Positions 33,570-45,135 of a stretch of 57,744 nucleotides of DNA are shown piece by piece (within the stretch, counting starts at the first letter, position 1; every line of letters starts with the position of its first letter). The stretch is from Burkholderiales bacterium (lineage in GTDB: Bacteria > Pseudomonadota > Gammaproteobacteria > Burkholderiales > JAHFRG01): assembly GCA_035518095.1 (NCBI GenBank), contig DATIXX010000076.1, positions 1 through 57,744 on the forward strand. Reading direction: 5' to 3'. The position numbers and the translations under genes are program-made. Under the pieces are notes generated by a model that did not search any database, was not told the origin of the DNA, and saw only the letters and a program-made list of their open reading frames with translations.

Positions 33570-34360
33570 TGAGAAAATCTTCGATAATTTTGCAAACCGC
33601 GCTGTGCGGCGTGGCTATTTTGCTTGCGGCGATCAACGCCTTTGCGGTAGTCACTATCGGCAATTTGACGGTAGATTCATTGCGCGATGAGCCGCTTAAA
33701 GCCAATATTGAATTTCAGGCCGGAGCCGGCGAGGCCATCACTTCGGAATGCCTATCGCTCGGCAAGCCTGATACCGAAGCCGAGAACAAGCTGCCGTATC
33801 TTACCGACGCCAACATCTCTCTGGACACGCGTGACGGCAAGCAGTTCATAAGTATCACAACCTCGCAACCGGTTACCGACAGCAGCTTTAACCTGCTCGT
33901 AAAAGTTCAGTGTCCGGGCCAATTGCAGATCGCGCGCGACTTTACGGTACAGCTGGGAACACGCATCGGCAACGTGGTGACGATCCCGGCGCAGTCTGAA
34001 ACTGCGATGACTGAAGCAGCGCCGGTCACCGGCAGCCAGCCCAAAGGCGGAGGCGTTTACTGGAGCATGCGCGCCGGCGATACGCTACCCGGCCTTGCGC
34101 AGAAGATTTACCCCAAGGACCCGTTCTACCAGAAAAAAATGGTGTGGGCGATCGTGCAATATAATCCGCAGGTGTTTCCCGATGGCAAGCCGGATGAGCC
34201 GCCCACTGGGACCGTCATTATCATTCCGGATTTGCGCGACGTTCCGGCGGTAAAGATTCCGGGTGAAGGAGGCGCAATGAAGGCACGCAAAACGTCAGGC
34301 AAAGCCAAATCGCCCGAGGCAAAAAACGAGTCCACGGGCGAAGCCGCTCCGGCGAAGTAG
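33569..34360 (+). CDS. FimV-like protein with LysM domain
   Basis: The 263-residue protein has a signal peptide (ALCGVAILLAAINAFA), an N-terminal FimV/HubP domain (IGNLTVDSLRDEPLKANIEF) and a LysM-like peptidoglycan-binding segment (YWSMRAGDTLPGLAQKIY to GTVIIIPDL), then a basic K/A-rich tail. It is much shorter than true FimV, which has a cytoplasmic part with TPRs. It would sit in the periplasm near peptidoglycan. The start overlaps the phoH stop. Confidence 0.7.
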   Translation: MRKSSIILQTALCGVAILLAAINAFAVVTIGNLTVDSLRDEPLKANIEFQAGAGEAITSECLSLGKPDTEAENKLPYLTDANISLDTRDGKQFISITTSQPVTDSSFNLLVKVQCPGQLQIARDFTVQLGTRIGNVVTIPAQSETAMTEAAPVTGSQPKGGGVYWSMRAGDTLPGLAQKIYPKDPFYQKKMVWAIVQYNPQVFPDGKPDEPPTGTVIIIPDLRDVPAVKIPGEGGAMKARKTSGKAKSPEAKNESTGEAAPAK

Positions 34361-34443
34361 TGTCAGCAGATTCCGGTCAAAGTGTGTTTGGCGGCCTGCA
34401 GGTGAGCGCGTAGGCGTTGCACAGAACGCTCGACCGACGCTCC

Positions 34444-35826
34444 TCAATAGCCGGGGCTGTAACTTTCGAAACGAGTGAATTCGGGAAGAAAAGTTAAGGG
34501 TACCGTGCCTATCGGACCGTGGCGTTGTTTTCCGATGATAATTTCCGCCATTCCCTTATCCTTGGTTTCTGGGTTGTAAACTTCGTCGCGGTATATAAAC
34601 AAAATCAAGTCCGCGTCCTGCTCGATGGCTCCCGACTCGCGCAAATCGGACATAATCGGGCGCCGATTGGTACGCTGCTCAAGACTGCGGTTAAGTTGAG
34701 AAAGCGCAACTACGGGTACATTCAGTTCTTTCGCCAGCGCTTTCAGCGAGCGGGAAATCTGTGAGATCTCCGTAGCACGATTCTCGCCTTCGCTCGCCGC
34801 TGACATCAGCTGCAGGTAATCAATCACCAGCAATCCCAAGCCGCCGCACTGACGGTGCAGGCGGCGCGCTCGTGCCTGCAGTTGAGGCGCCGTGAGGGCC
34901 CCGCTTTCGTCTATATAAATCGCGGCATCGTTGAGTTTACCCACTGCATGCGTGAGTTTCTGCCAATCCTCGTCTTGAAGTTTACCGGTCCGCACTTTGT
35001 GCTGATCCAGGCGCCCCACCGAGCCCATCATGCGCATCACTAGCTGGGTGCCCGACATTTCCATGCTGAACACCGCAACCGGAAGGCGCAATTCAATCCC
35101 GACATGCTCAGCGATATTGAGCGCAAGCGCGGTTTTGCCCATGCTCGGCCGTCCCGCGACGATAACCAGATCTCCAGGCTGCAGGCCAGACGTCTTCTGA
35201 TCGAGATCAGTGAACCCGGTCGGCACACCCGTGATCTCGCTCGGGTTGTCGCGGTGGTACAGCATGTCTATGCGCTCCACCACCTGGGTGAGCAGCGGCT
35301 GGATTTCAGCAAATCCAATCTGCCCACGCGCTCCCGCTTCGGCGATATGAAATACCTTGGCTTCCGCCTCGTTCAGCAAGTCGACGGCCTCCCGCCCCAT
35401 CGGATTGTAAGCGCTGTCCGCGATCTCCGTCGCTACTGCGGCAAGTTTGCGCAGCACCGAGCGGTCGCGCACGATCTCCGCATAACGACGGATGTTCGCT
35501 GCGGAAGGCGTGTTCTGGACCAGCGCACCGAGGTAAGCCAGGCCTCCCGCATTCTCAAGTTCAGCGCTGTTTTCCAGGGATTCGGCGACGGTTATTACGT
35601 CCGCCGGCTTGTTGCGTTCGATAAGCTTGGAGATATGTCGATAAATCAGGCGGTGGTCATGCCGATAAAAATCTGCTTCGACTATCAAATCACCGACTTT
35701 GTCCCACGCGGCGTTGTCCAACAGTAAGCCGCCTAGCACCGATTGTTCCGCTTCGATTGAATGCGGCGGTAGCTTAATTACATCGACCTGCTCATCATGC
35801 ACGACTTCAGAAACCGCCTGGATCAT
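34444..35826 (-). CDS. dnaB: Replicative DNA helicase
   Basis: The 460-residue hexameric helicase has the N-terminal domain (PPHSIEAEQSVLGGLL) and the RecA-like domain with GRPSMGKTALALN and the DnaB motif LIVIDYLQLM. It unwinds DNA at the fork. It lies 154 bases after rplI, as in many proteobacteria. Length is typical. Confidence 0.97.
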   Translation of the reverse strand: MIQAVSEVVHDEQVDVIKLPPHSIEAEQSVLGGLLLDNAAWDKVGDLIVEADFYRHDHRLIYRHISKLIERNKPADVITVAESLENSAELENAGGLAYLGALVQNTPSAANIRRYAEIVRDRSVLRKLAAVATEIADSAYNPMGREAVDLLNEAEAKVFHIAEAGARGQIGFAEIQPLLTQVVERIDMLYHRDNPSEITGVPTGFTDLDQKTSGLQPGDLVIVAGRPSMGKTALALNIAEHVGIELRLPVAVFSMEMSGTQLVMRMMGSVGRLDQHKVRTGKLQDEDWQKLTHAVGKLNDAAIYIDESGALTAPQLQARARRLHRQCGGLGLLVIDYLQLMSAASEGENRATEISQISRSLKALAKELNVPVVALSQLNRSLEQRTNRRPIMSDLRESGAIEQDADLILFIYRDEVYNPETKDKGMAEIIIGKQRHGPIGTVPLTFLPEFTRFESYSPGY

Positions 35827-35980
35827 GACTTAATGTACGTCGTTAAGCAAAGCGTATATATCTTTGTATTATAAATAACTTTGTTTCAAGATTTTTAGCT
35901 CGTCGGTGATCAAATACACGGTACTGCCGCAACTTATATCTTACGTTCGTAGATGCGTCGCCAAAAGACTTTGCTGACAG

Positions 35981-36430
35981 TCATGCCTCTCCGAGCACTG
36001 ACACCGTGATAGTCGCTTTCACGTCAGTATGCAACACCACCGTTATATTGTAATCCCCAACCTGCTTCAACGGGCCGTGCGGCATGCGGATCGCGGCTTT
36101 CTGGATGGGAAACCCTTGAGCGTGCAAAGCCTCGGCAATGTCCACATTGGTCACCGAGCCAAACAGTTTGCCGTCGACACCTGCCTTCTGAGTAATTTGC
36201 AGCATTAGACCCTGCATTTTGGCGCTTTGCTCTTGGGCTGAAGCAAGAACCTCGCTCTCGGTTTTTTCAAGTTCCGACCGCCTCAACTCGAATTCAGCGA
36301 TATTTGCCGGTGTTGCGCGCTTCGCCTTGCCCTGCGGAATAAGATAATTGCGCGCAAAGCCTTCCTTCACCTTGACTACGTCGCCCAGTTTTCCAAGATT
36401 GACCAGCTTTTCCAAGAGTATGACTTGCAT
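35981..36430 (-). CDS. rplI: 50S ribosomal protein bL9
   Basis: The 149-residue protein has the bL9 signature: [20 protein letters not shown] at the start, then NYLIPQGKA, a long linking helix and the C-terminal domain (DGKLFGSVT). It binds 23S rRNA. It follows rpsR by 11 bases in the ribosomal operon. Confidence 0.97.
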   Translation of the reverse strand: MQVILLEKLVNLGKLGDVVKVKEGFARNYLIPQGKAKRATPANIAEFELRRSELEKTESEVLASAQEQSAKMQGLMLQITQKAGVDGKLFGSVTNVDIAEALHAQGFPIQKAAIRMPHGPLKQVGDYNITVVLHTDVKATITVSVLGEA

Positions 36431-36441
36431 GCCTCAATTCC

Positions 36442-36729
36442 TTAATGCAGATCGGTATACGGCAACAACGCCAGGAACCGAGCACGTTTGACCGCAGTGC
36501 TCAATTGCCTCTGATAATGCGACTTGGTGCCCGTTATTCGCGCGGGGATGACCTTGCCGCTGTCGTTGATGAAATCCTTTAAAAGATCGACGTCTTTGTA
36601 GTCCACTTCCTTTATACCTTCGACGGTGAAGCGGCAAAATTTCTTGCGTCTGAATAAGGGGCGGCTGCTTCCCTCTTTCCGGTCCTTGCGGTCTTTTTTG
36701 TCTTTGCGTTTAAAACTAGGCCTCGGCAT
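36442..36729 (-). CDS. rpsR: 30S ribosomal protein bS18
   Basis: The 95-residue protein has the bS18 core ([25 protein letters not shown] and [11 protein letters not shown]). It carries an extra basic N-terminal stretch rich in [10 protein letters not shown], about 20 residues longer than E. coli S18. It pairs with S6 on the 30S platform. It follows priB by 12 bases. Confidence 0.96.
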   Translation of the reverse strand: MPRPSFKRKDKKDRKDRKEGSSRPLFRRKKFCRFTVEGIKEVDYKDVDLLKDFINDSGKVIPARITGTKSHYQRQLSTAVKRARFLALLPYTDLH

Positions 36730-36741
36730 ATCTGTCCTTTA

Positions 36742-37038
36742 CTATTCCAGTTCCACGTTGTTCACATGCAACACCAGTTGCTCGTTGTTTTTGCTTCTGG
36801 GCGCCAAGAAACCCGACAATCTTACCGGCGCACCCAGTTTCAATTTCGCTGCGGTTTTTGCAACTTCATCCAGCGCCAATGCGTCAATTTCGTATTCGAC
36901 GTTGCGCTTTCTCCCACCGTGCATTTGCCACGAGGCATGGATCAACCGGAAATTCAGAACCGCGATTCCTGCCGGCGTATAACGCAGCGGTGTAACATCC
37001 ACAATCTTGCCGCATAGCTCGACGCTATTGCAATCCAC
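36742..37038 (-). CDS. priB: Primosomal replication protein N
   Basis: The 98-residue single-stranded-DNA-binding OB-fold protein helps PriA restart replication. Its position between rpsF and rpsR is characteristic of beta- and gammaproteobacteria. The sequence shows the family pattern (TPAGIAVLNFRLIH, LDEVAKTAAKLKLGAPVRLSGFLA). Confidence 0.93.
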   Translation of the reverse strand: MDCNSVELCGKIVDVTPLRYTPAGIAVLNFRLIHASWQMHGGRKRNVEYEIDALALDEVAKTAAKLKLGAPVRLSGFLAPRSKNNEQLVLHVNNVELE

Positions 37039-37040
37039 AT

Positions 37041-37430
37041 TTAGTTTTCCGGTTCCTCGGGGACGGCCTCGGTTTTGACCTCGTCCGCCGTTTGCATTAG
37101 TGACCGGCTTTTTTCCTCTCGCATCATCGGCGAAGGACTGCTCACGGCACTACCCGTTTTCACGGTCAGGTGCCGCAGCACGGCATCGTTAAATTTAAAC
37201 GCGTGCTCCAATTCATCCAGTGTTCCCTGATCGCACTCGACGTTCATCAGCACGTAATGCGCCTTGTGAACTTTAGCTATAGGATAAGCGAGCTGCCTGC
37301 GGCCCCAGTCTTCCAGACGATGCACCTTGCCGCCCTTGGAGGACACCAAGCCCCGATAGCGCTCGATCATTCCAGGCACCTGTTCGCTTTGGTCAGGATG
37401 AACGATAAAAACGATTTCGTAATGCCGCAT
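37041..37430 (-). CDS. rpsF: 30S ribosomal protein bS6
   Basis: The 129-residue protein opens [18 protein letters not shown] and has the S6 core with [19 protein letters not shown]-terminal acidic tail ([10 protein letters not shown]) extends it beyond the core; in E. coli RimK adds glutamates here. It starts the rpsF-priB-rpsR-rplI operon and lies behind a structured leader. Confidence 0.97.
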   Translation of the reverse strand: MRHYEIVFIVHPDQSEQVPGMIERYRGLVSSKGGKVHRLEDWGRRQLAYPIAKVHKAHYVLMNVECDQGTLDELEHAFKFNDAVLRHLTVKTGSAVSSPSPMMREEKSRSLMQTADEVKTEAVPEEPEN

Positions 37431-37449
37431 GTAACGTCCTTTTGGGTAA

Positions 37450-37498
37450 ATGGAAAAAGGTTTCCATTGAGCCTCTTGCTATGCCTGAGCAATGAGGC
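37450..37498 (-). promoter_or_regulatory. Structured 5' leader of rpsF
   Basis: In transcription direction, a hairpin GCCTC-A-TTGCT...AGCAA-GAGGC (37498-37471, ten pairs with one bulged A) is followed by a second one, ATGGAAA-CCTT-TTTCCAT (37467-37450), just before the rpsF start. Leaders upstream of rpsF are known targets of S6:S18 feedback in other bacteria; I do not see its CCG-bulge consensus clearly. Confidence 0.45.
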
Positions 37499-37620
37499 AA
37501 GGAGTGAAAGCGCGTAATTATAAGGTTCCCAGCCCAGGCGGGCAACTGGTATATTATCTCGTACAAATGTCGCAACCCGCCATCTCATTGACAGTGCTTA
37601 ACTAACATACATTGCGGTTT

Positions 37621-37902
37621 ATGAGCGACCAAGAACTTCTGCGTGTTCTGCAAGAAATTCGCGACAACCAGATGCTTCAGTTGGAACGCCAAGCTCAAGG
37701 TTTGGAATTACAGCGCGAGCAGTTTGCTCTAGTACGAAAACAATCCGAACGAGCCGAGCGCATTCAAGACCGCGCCGAATATATCCAGGCTAAGAGTACA
37801 CAGCTGGTAACCGGCGCGCGCAAGATGTTGGCGGTTATTTTGCCGATAATCGTCGCCATCATCATTTTGATCATGTATCTACTGTGGAAATTTTTTCGTT
37901 GA
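37621..37902 (+). CDS. Small coiled-coil membrane protein
   Basis: The 93-residue protein has a long charged helix rich in E, Q and R (residues 1-60; QLERQAQGLELQREQ) likely to form a coiled coil, then one C-terminal membrane helix (MLAVILPIIVAIIILIMYLLW). I do not recognise the family. The ATG at 37621 follows an in-frame TTG at 37612. Confidence 0.65.
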   Translation: MSDQELLRVLQEIRDNQMLQLERQAQGLELQREQFALVRKQSERAERIQDRAEYIQAKSTQLVTGARKMLAVILPIIVAIIILIMYLLWKFFR

Positions 37903-37978
37903 GGGAACAAGCTTTGGGCGAGGGCGCAAATCGCCGGGATAGACAGATTGAATATTGAATATTCCAGGAGATGAAAAA

Positions 37979-38311
37979 ATGCAGCACTCAATGATAACTA
38001 CAGCTCTTGAACTTCCCGGTTATACCGTTACCAAGAATCTTGGCGTGGTGCGGGGAATTACTGTTCGCTCCCGTTCGGTCGTCGGCAATATCTTTGGTGG
38101 GCTGCAGTCGCTGTTCGGGGGCAACCTATCCGTCTATAGCAATCTATGTGAACAGGCACGTTCGGAGACCTTTGACCTGATGTGCGCACACGCCGACCAG
38201 CTTGGGGCGAATGCCATCGTAGCCGTGCGGTACGATGCAACCGAGTTAATGGCGGGACTGACCGAAGTTCTGTGCTACGGAACTGCGGTTATTGCCGCGA
38301 TTAACAGATAA
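37979..38311 (+). CDS. YbjQ/UPF0145 family protein
   Basis: The 110-residue protein matches UPF0145 (ELPGYTVTKNLGVVRGITVRS, GANAIVAVRYDATE). The fold is a small beta barrel; function is unknown, although it has been called a heavy-metal-binding domain. An AGGAG site lies 8 bases before the ATG. Confidence 0.88.
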   Translation: MQHSMITTALELPGYTVTKNLGVVRGITVRSRSVVGNIFGGLQSLFGGNLSVYSNLCEQARSETFDLMCAHADQLGANAIVAVRYDATELMAGLTEVLCYGTAVIAAINR

Positions 38312-38353
38312 GCGGTCCCGCTGCTCATCACAATCGCTTTTCGCAGCAACCCG

Positions 38354-39103
38354 CTACGCGGGCACTACGTTCTTTGCCGCCCGCTGTCTTTTGGTTTCAA
38401 AAAGACATATTCCGCTTGCCACCGATACATTAAGGCTCTCAATACTTCCGGCCATCGGAATCCGCACCAACTCATCGCACGTTTCTTTGGTCAAGCGCCG
38501 TAATCCCGCGTCTTCGGCGCCGAGCACCCAAGCGATAGGTCCGCTTAAGTTTGCGGAAAACAAATCCTGCTTCGCCTTATTGTCCGCGCCGATTATCCAG
38601 ATTTTGCGTTCTTTGAGTCCGTGCAACGTGCGCACAAGGTTGGTGACTGCAAAATAGGGCACTGTTTCCGCTGCGCCGCAGGCAACTTTTAGGACGGTAG
38701 GATTCATACCCACCGCGCGGTCCTTGGGGGCGATGACCGCTTGCACGCCAGACGCGTCCGCTACGCGCAAGCACGCGCCAAGGTTATGCGGGTCTTGAAT
38801 GCCATCCAATACCAGGAGCAACGCAGGTTCGGTCAACGCGTCTAGAAGTTCATCTAAATCCAGATGCTGGGATTCGTCGGTGGTTTTGGCGACTACATTC
38901 TGATGTCGCGCATGCCGCGTCATGCCATCAAGCCGTTTGCGCTCCACCGCGATGACGCGCACTCCACGACTTTCAGCCAAGGCGATTAGAATATTCATAC
39001 GCCGGTCGCGGCGTATTTCGTCCACATAAATTTCTTTGATGCTTTTAGCGTTTCGCCGAACGCACGCGGTCACTGCGTGCAAGCCATAAATCAGCCGGCT
39101 CAT
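38354..39103 (-). CDS. rlmB: 23S rRNA (guanosine-2'-O)-methyltransferase
   Basis: The 249-residue SPOUT enzyme methylates G2251 of 23S rRNA. The N-terminal YGLHAV L30e-like domain is followed by the SPOUT knot (VLDGIQDPHNLGACLR, VLGAEDAGLRRL, IPMAGSIESLNVSVA). It follows rnr by 4 bases, as in E. coli. Confidence 0.95.
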   Translation of the reverse strand: MSRLIYGLHAVTACVRRNAKSIKEIYVDEIRRDRRMNILIALAESRGVRVIAVERKRLDGMTRHARHQNVVAKTTDESQHLDLDELLDALTEPALLLVLDGIQDPHNLGACLRVADASGVQAVIAPKDRAVGMNPTVLKVACGAAETVPYFAVTNLVRTLHGLKERKIWIIGADNKAKQDLFSANLSGPIAWVLGAEDAGLRRLTKETCDELVRIPMAGSIESLNVSVASGICLFETKRQRAAKNVVPA

Positions 39104-39107
39104 GTCC

Positions 39108-41387
39108 TCACCCGGTGTGAAAGGTTGTTTTCTTTACCTTCCTACCTTTTTTGTCCGATGCGGCACCAGTCACATCGAGAACGAAATCAATTTTTGTGCC
39201 TTGCAAATCCACTCTCACTACCCTGATACGCACCCGGTCACCCAGGCGGAATCGTGTGCCCGTACGCTCCCCCTGCAACAGGTGCTTCTGGGCATCGAAA
39301 TGAAAGTAATCATTCCCCAGATCAGAAATATGAACCAGCCCTTCTACGTAGATGTCATCCAGTGCGACGAAAATGCCGAATGCAGCCACACCGCTCACCG
39401 TTCCGTCGAAGCACTCATTGATTTTATCCTGCATGTAATAACACTTGAGCCAGGATTCCACTTCACGGGTCACTTCGTCTGCGCGGCGTTCAGTAACAGA
39501 GCAATGGATACCGAGCTGTTGCCAGTTGCCCGGATCATAGCTCTTGCCCTGCAGCACCGCCTTTATTGCCCGGTGCACCAGCAAATCCGGATAACGCCTG
39601 ATCGGAGATGTAAAATGGGTATAAGACTCATAGGCCAGTCCGAAGTGGCCCACATTATCCGGGCTGTAGACAGCCTGCTGCAGGGACCGCAGCATCACCG
39701 TTTGCAGCAACTGCGCATCGGGGCGGTCGCGAATTGTTCTCAACAGCTTCGCATAATCCTTAGCGTGCGGATTGTCGCCGCCGCCCAAATGCAATCCGAA
39801 TTCCCTGAGAAATCCGCGCAAGGCCTCGAGCTTTTCCGGAGTAGGACCTTCGTGAATCCGGTACAGCGTCCGCTGGCCGTGCGTCTTGAGAAAATCCGAG
39901 GCGCATACGTTTGCCGCCAGCATACATTCTTCAATCAACCGGTAAGCATCGTTGCGTTTTACGGGAATGATGCGCTCGATTTTCTGGCGTTCGTTGAAGA
40001 TCATCTGGGTTTCAATTGTTTCAAAATCAATTGCGCCGCGCCGTTCCCTGGCCTTGGCCAATACGTTATATAGCGTATGAAGGACTTCAATATGTGCCAG
40101 CAATTGCGGGCAACGCCGCGCCGCTTCGCCATCCGGATGTTCGAGAATTTCCGCAACCGCAGTGTAGGTAAGCCGTGCTTGAGAGGACATGATTGCCGGA
40201 TAAAAAAGGTATTTCTCGATTTCGCCGTCGGCCGCGATTAGCATTTCACAGACCATTACCAGCCGTGCAACTCTTGGATTGAGTGAACAAAGATTATTGC
40301 TCAATTCTTCGGGCAGCATCGGGATCACCCGCAGCGGGAAATAAACCGAATTGCCACGCTGCAACGCTTCGCGGTCAATGGCGTCGCCCGGTTTCACATA
40401 ATGACTAACATCGGCAATCGCGACGAATAGCGTGAAACCCTTGCCCCGCGACTCGCAATACACCGCGTCGTCAAAATCCTTCGCGCTTTCACCGTCGATT
40501 GTCACGAGCGGAATACCGCGCAAATCTTTGCGTCCCGCGTAGTCTTTTTCCTGTACCGCGCCCGGCATGCGCTGCGCCGATTTCTTTGCCTCGGGCGAAA
40601 ACAAGTACGGCAGATTATATTTGCGCACCGCGATTTCAATTTCCATCCCCGGGTCGGCGTAACTCCCCAATACTTCGACTATTCGCCCGACTGGTTGTGC
40701 ATGTTTGCTGGGCTGCTCGATGATTTCCACAATGACGACTTGTCCCGGTTTTGCCGGCTCCTTGCCACCGGGCGCTACCAGGACATCCTGGCTGATGCGC
40801 CTGTTTTCGGCCACCACAAATCGAATGCCATGCTCTACATGCAGCCTTCCCACCAAGCGCTGATTGGCCCGCGTGAGTACGTCGACAATCCCAGCCTCAG
40901 GGCGACCACGCCGGTCGAATCCAATTTGGCGTGCCATGACCCGGTCACCGTGCAGAACTTTCTGCATTTCGTTGTGGTCCAGAAAGAGATCAGGGCTCCC
41001 GTCATCCGGTATCAAAAAACCGAAGCCGTCCGGATGACCCTGCACCGTTCCCTTGATGAGGTCGAGCTTGTCTACAATGCAAATCGCGTCTTTGCGGTTG
41101 CGCATGATTTGTCCGTCCCGCTCCATTGCCCGCAGTTGACGTTGAACCAGCGCCTCATCGCGGCCGCGCGCGTCAAGCAGCAGCATCAGTTTTTTGGCGG
41201 GAAGCGGCATACCCTGCTCTGCGAGAACCTGCAATATGTATTCACGGCTCGGCAAGGCGGTACGGTATTTCGGTCGTTCACGCTTGTTATGCGGGTCAAG
41301 ATCACGCTGCATGTGCTTAGTTCCTGATTTGTGGCTGCGGCCGGTTTTGTTAAAGGATCCGGAACCCGCGTTGGATTTCGTTGACAA
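39108..41387 (-). CDS. rnr: Ribonuclease R
   Basis: The 759-residue 3'-5' exoribonuclease has the N-terminal winged-helix region, two cold-shock domains, the RNB catalytic core with DGESAKDFDDAVYCE, and a C-terminal S1 domain (FDGTVSGVAAFGIFV). It degrades structured RNA. The N- and C-termini are basic. Length is close to that of E. coli RNase R. Confidence 0.96.
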   Translation of the reverse strand: MSTKSNAGSGSFNKTGRSHKSGTKHMQRDLDPHNKRERPKYRTALPSREYILQVLAEQGMPLPAKKLMLLLDARGRDEALVQRQLRAMERDGQIMRNRKDAICIVDKLDLIKGTVQGHPDGFGFLIPDDGSPDLFLDHNEMQKVLHGDRVMARQIGFDRRGRPEAGIVDVLTRANQRLVGRLHVEHGIRFVVAENRRISQDVLVAPGGKEPAKPGQVVIVEIIEQPSKHAQPVGRIVEVLGSYADPGMEIEIAVRKYNLPYLFSPEAKKSAQRMPGAVQEKDYAGRKDLRGIPLVTIDGESAKDFDDAVYCESRGKGFTLFVAIADVSHYVKPGDAIDREALQRGNSVYFPLRVIPMLPEELSNNLCSLNPRVARLVMVCEMLIAADGEIEKYLFYPAIMSSQARLTYTAVAEILEHPDGEAARRCPQLLAHIEVLHTLYNVLAKARERRGAIDFETIETQMIFNERQKIERIIPVKRNDAYRLIEECMLAANVCASDFLKTHGQRTLYRIHEGPTPEKLEALRGFLREFGLHLGGGDNPHAKDYAKLLRTIRDRPDAQLLQTVMLRSLQQAVYSPDNVGHFGLAYESYTHFTSPIRRYPDLLVHRAIKAVLQGKSYDPGNWQQLGIHCSVTERRADEVTREVESWLKCYYMQDKINECFDGTVSGVAAFGIFVALDDIYVEGLVHISDLGNDYFHFDAQKHLLQGERTGTRFRLGDRVRIRVVRVDLQGTKIDFVLDVTGAASDKKGRKVKKTTFHTG

Positions 41388-41425
41388 GAAAATGTTTTCC
41401 TATTAGATTTCCACCTTCTCAAAAA

Positions 41426-41512
41426 GCCGAGATGGCGGAATTGGTAGACGCACCAGGTTCAGGTCCTGGCGGTGGCAACACTGTGGAGGTTCGAGTCCTC
41501 TTCTCGGCACCA
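41426..41512 (+). tRNA. tRNA-Leu (CAG)
   Basis: The 87-base gene starts GCCGAGATGGCGGAATTGG and ends with encoded CCA. The anticodon loop is TTCAGGT (anticodon CAG), and the class II variable arm is present. It lies on the plus strand between two minus-strand genes. Confidence 0.97.
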
Positions 41513-41608
41513 GCCAGACGCGGTTCCGAGTCGTGATTCTTCAACTTTTTGTCAAAACCATTGGGCTGATCAGTACCCCAGTTCATTTTTCAAATACCCG
41601 CGTACCCG

Positions 41609-44066
<2,458 letters not shown>

Positions 44067-44070
<4 letters not shown>

Positions 44071-44252
44071 CGAACCAGATAAAGCACCAGCAGACCGGCC
44101 AGCATGGATGTAAGCCCCATGAAACGGATTTGCCCATCAGTCATCTCGATTAATCTTTTGAAAGCCTCACGCCATATTGTCGGTAACAAAAAAGGAAGGA
44201 TCCCCTCCAGCACCAGCATCAAGGCAAACGCTGTCAGCAAAAGCTTGAACAT
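44067..44252 (-). CDS. DUF2065 membrane protein
   Basis: The 61-residue protein has two membrane helices (LLTAFALMLVLEGILPFL and GLTSMLAGLLVLYLV) around a short loop. DUF2065 (YjeT-like) proteins are found next to hflC in many proteobacteria; function is unknown. It overlaps the hisZ start. Confidence 0.85.
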
Positions 44253-44259
44253 AGTTCGC

Positions 44260-45135
44260 CTATTTGCCCGGCTTAGCGGCGTGTTTCAGATATTTGAAGA
44301 ACTCCGAATTGGGGTCGAGCACAAGCAAGTTATTTTTAGCCCTGAAACTGTCCCTGTAGACTTCCAAACTGCGGTAAAAAGAGTAGAACTCAGGGTCTAC
44401 GTTATAGGCGTCCGCATAAATCTCCGCGGCTTTGGCGTCTCCCTGGCCTTTGGCGCGCTGCGCATCGCGGTACGCTTCTGCGAGAATGACTTCGCGTTGT
44501 TTGTCCGCATCCGCGCGGATTTTTTCAGATTCTGCAGCTCCGGTCGAACGCAGCTGGTTAGCGACGCGCTTGCGTTCGGCTTCCATGCGGCGATAAACCG
44601 ATTCGCTTACTTCCTGCGGCAGATCTACGCGCTTTAATCGTACATCCAGCACCTGCACTCCGATGTTGGCTCCGTCTTGATTCGCTTTTTCCCGCATTTG
44701 CTCCATAATCTGGCCGCGCTCACCCGACACGACATCGTGCACAGTGCGGTTGCCAAATTCGTTGCGCAAAGCGGAAGTTACGGTTTGTGAGAGCCGCAAC
44801 TCCGCACGTTGCTCGTCTCCTCCAACGCTGACATAGTATTGCCTAACGTCCGCGACGCGCCATTTCACGAACCAATCCACCAGCACATTTTTTTTCTCCG
44901 AGGTCAGGAAACGCTCCGGTTCCGGAGTGTCCAGAGTTCGTATGCGCATGTCGAAAAAGCGCACGTTGTCGAGTATCGGAATCTTGAAATGCAATCCAGG
45001 CTGCTTTTTTATCGAAATAATTTCACCCAGGCGAAAAACGATGGCGTTCTGCCACTGATCGACCGCAAACATGCTTAGGCTAGCCACTACCAGCACAGCG
45101 ATTATGCCAATAAGGATCGCACCGGTATTCCTCAT
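44260..45135 (-). CDS. hflC: HflC, FtsH-protease-associated stomatin-like protein
   Basis: The 291-residue protein has one N-terminal membrane helix (GIIAVLVVASLSMFAV) and a band-7 domain. With HflK it forms the large complex that surrounds and regulates FtsH protease. The ATG overlaps the hflK stop (ATGA). Confidence 0.95.
   Translation of the reverse strand: MRNTGAILIGIIAVLVVASLSMFAVDQWQNAIVFRLGEIISIKKQPGLHFKIPILDNVRFFDMRIRTLDTPEPERFLTSEKKNVLVDWFVKWRVADVRQYYVSVGGDEQRAELRLSQTVTSALRNEFGNRTVHDVVSGERGQIMEQMREKANQDGANIGVQVLDVRLKRVDLPQEVSESVYRRMEAERKRVANQLRSTGAAESEKIRADADKQREVILAEAYRDAQRAKGQGDAKAAEIYADAYNVDPEFYSFYRSLEVYRDSFRAKNNLLVLDPNSEFFKYLKHAAKPGK

Noticed and set aside
39102..40073. 323-codon plus-strand frame opposite rnr
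   Set aside because: It is antisense to the RNase R gene, whose protein is complete and conserved.
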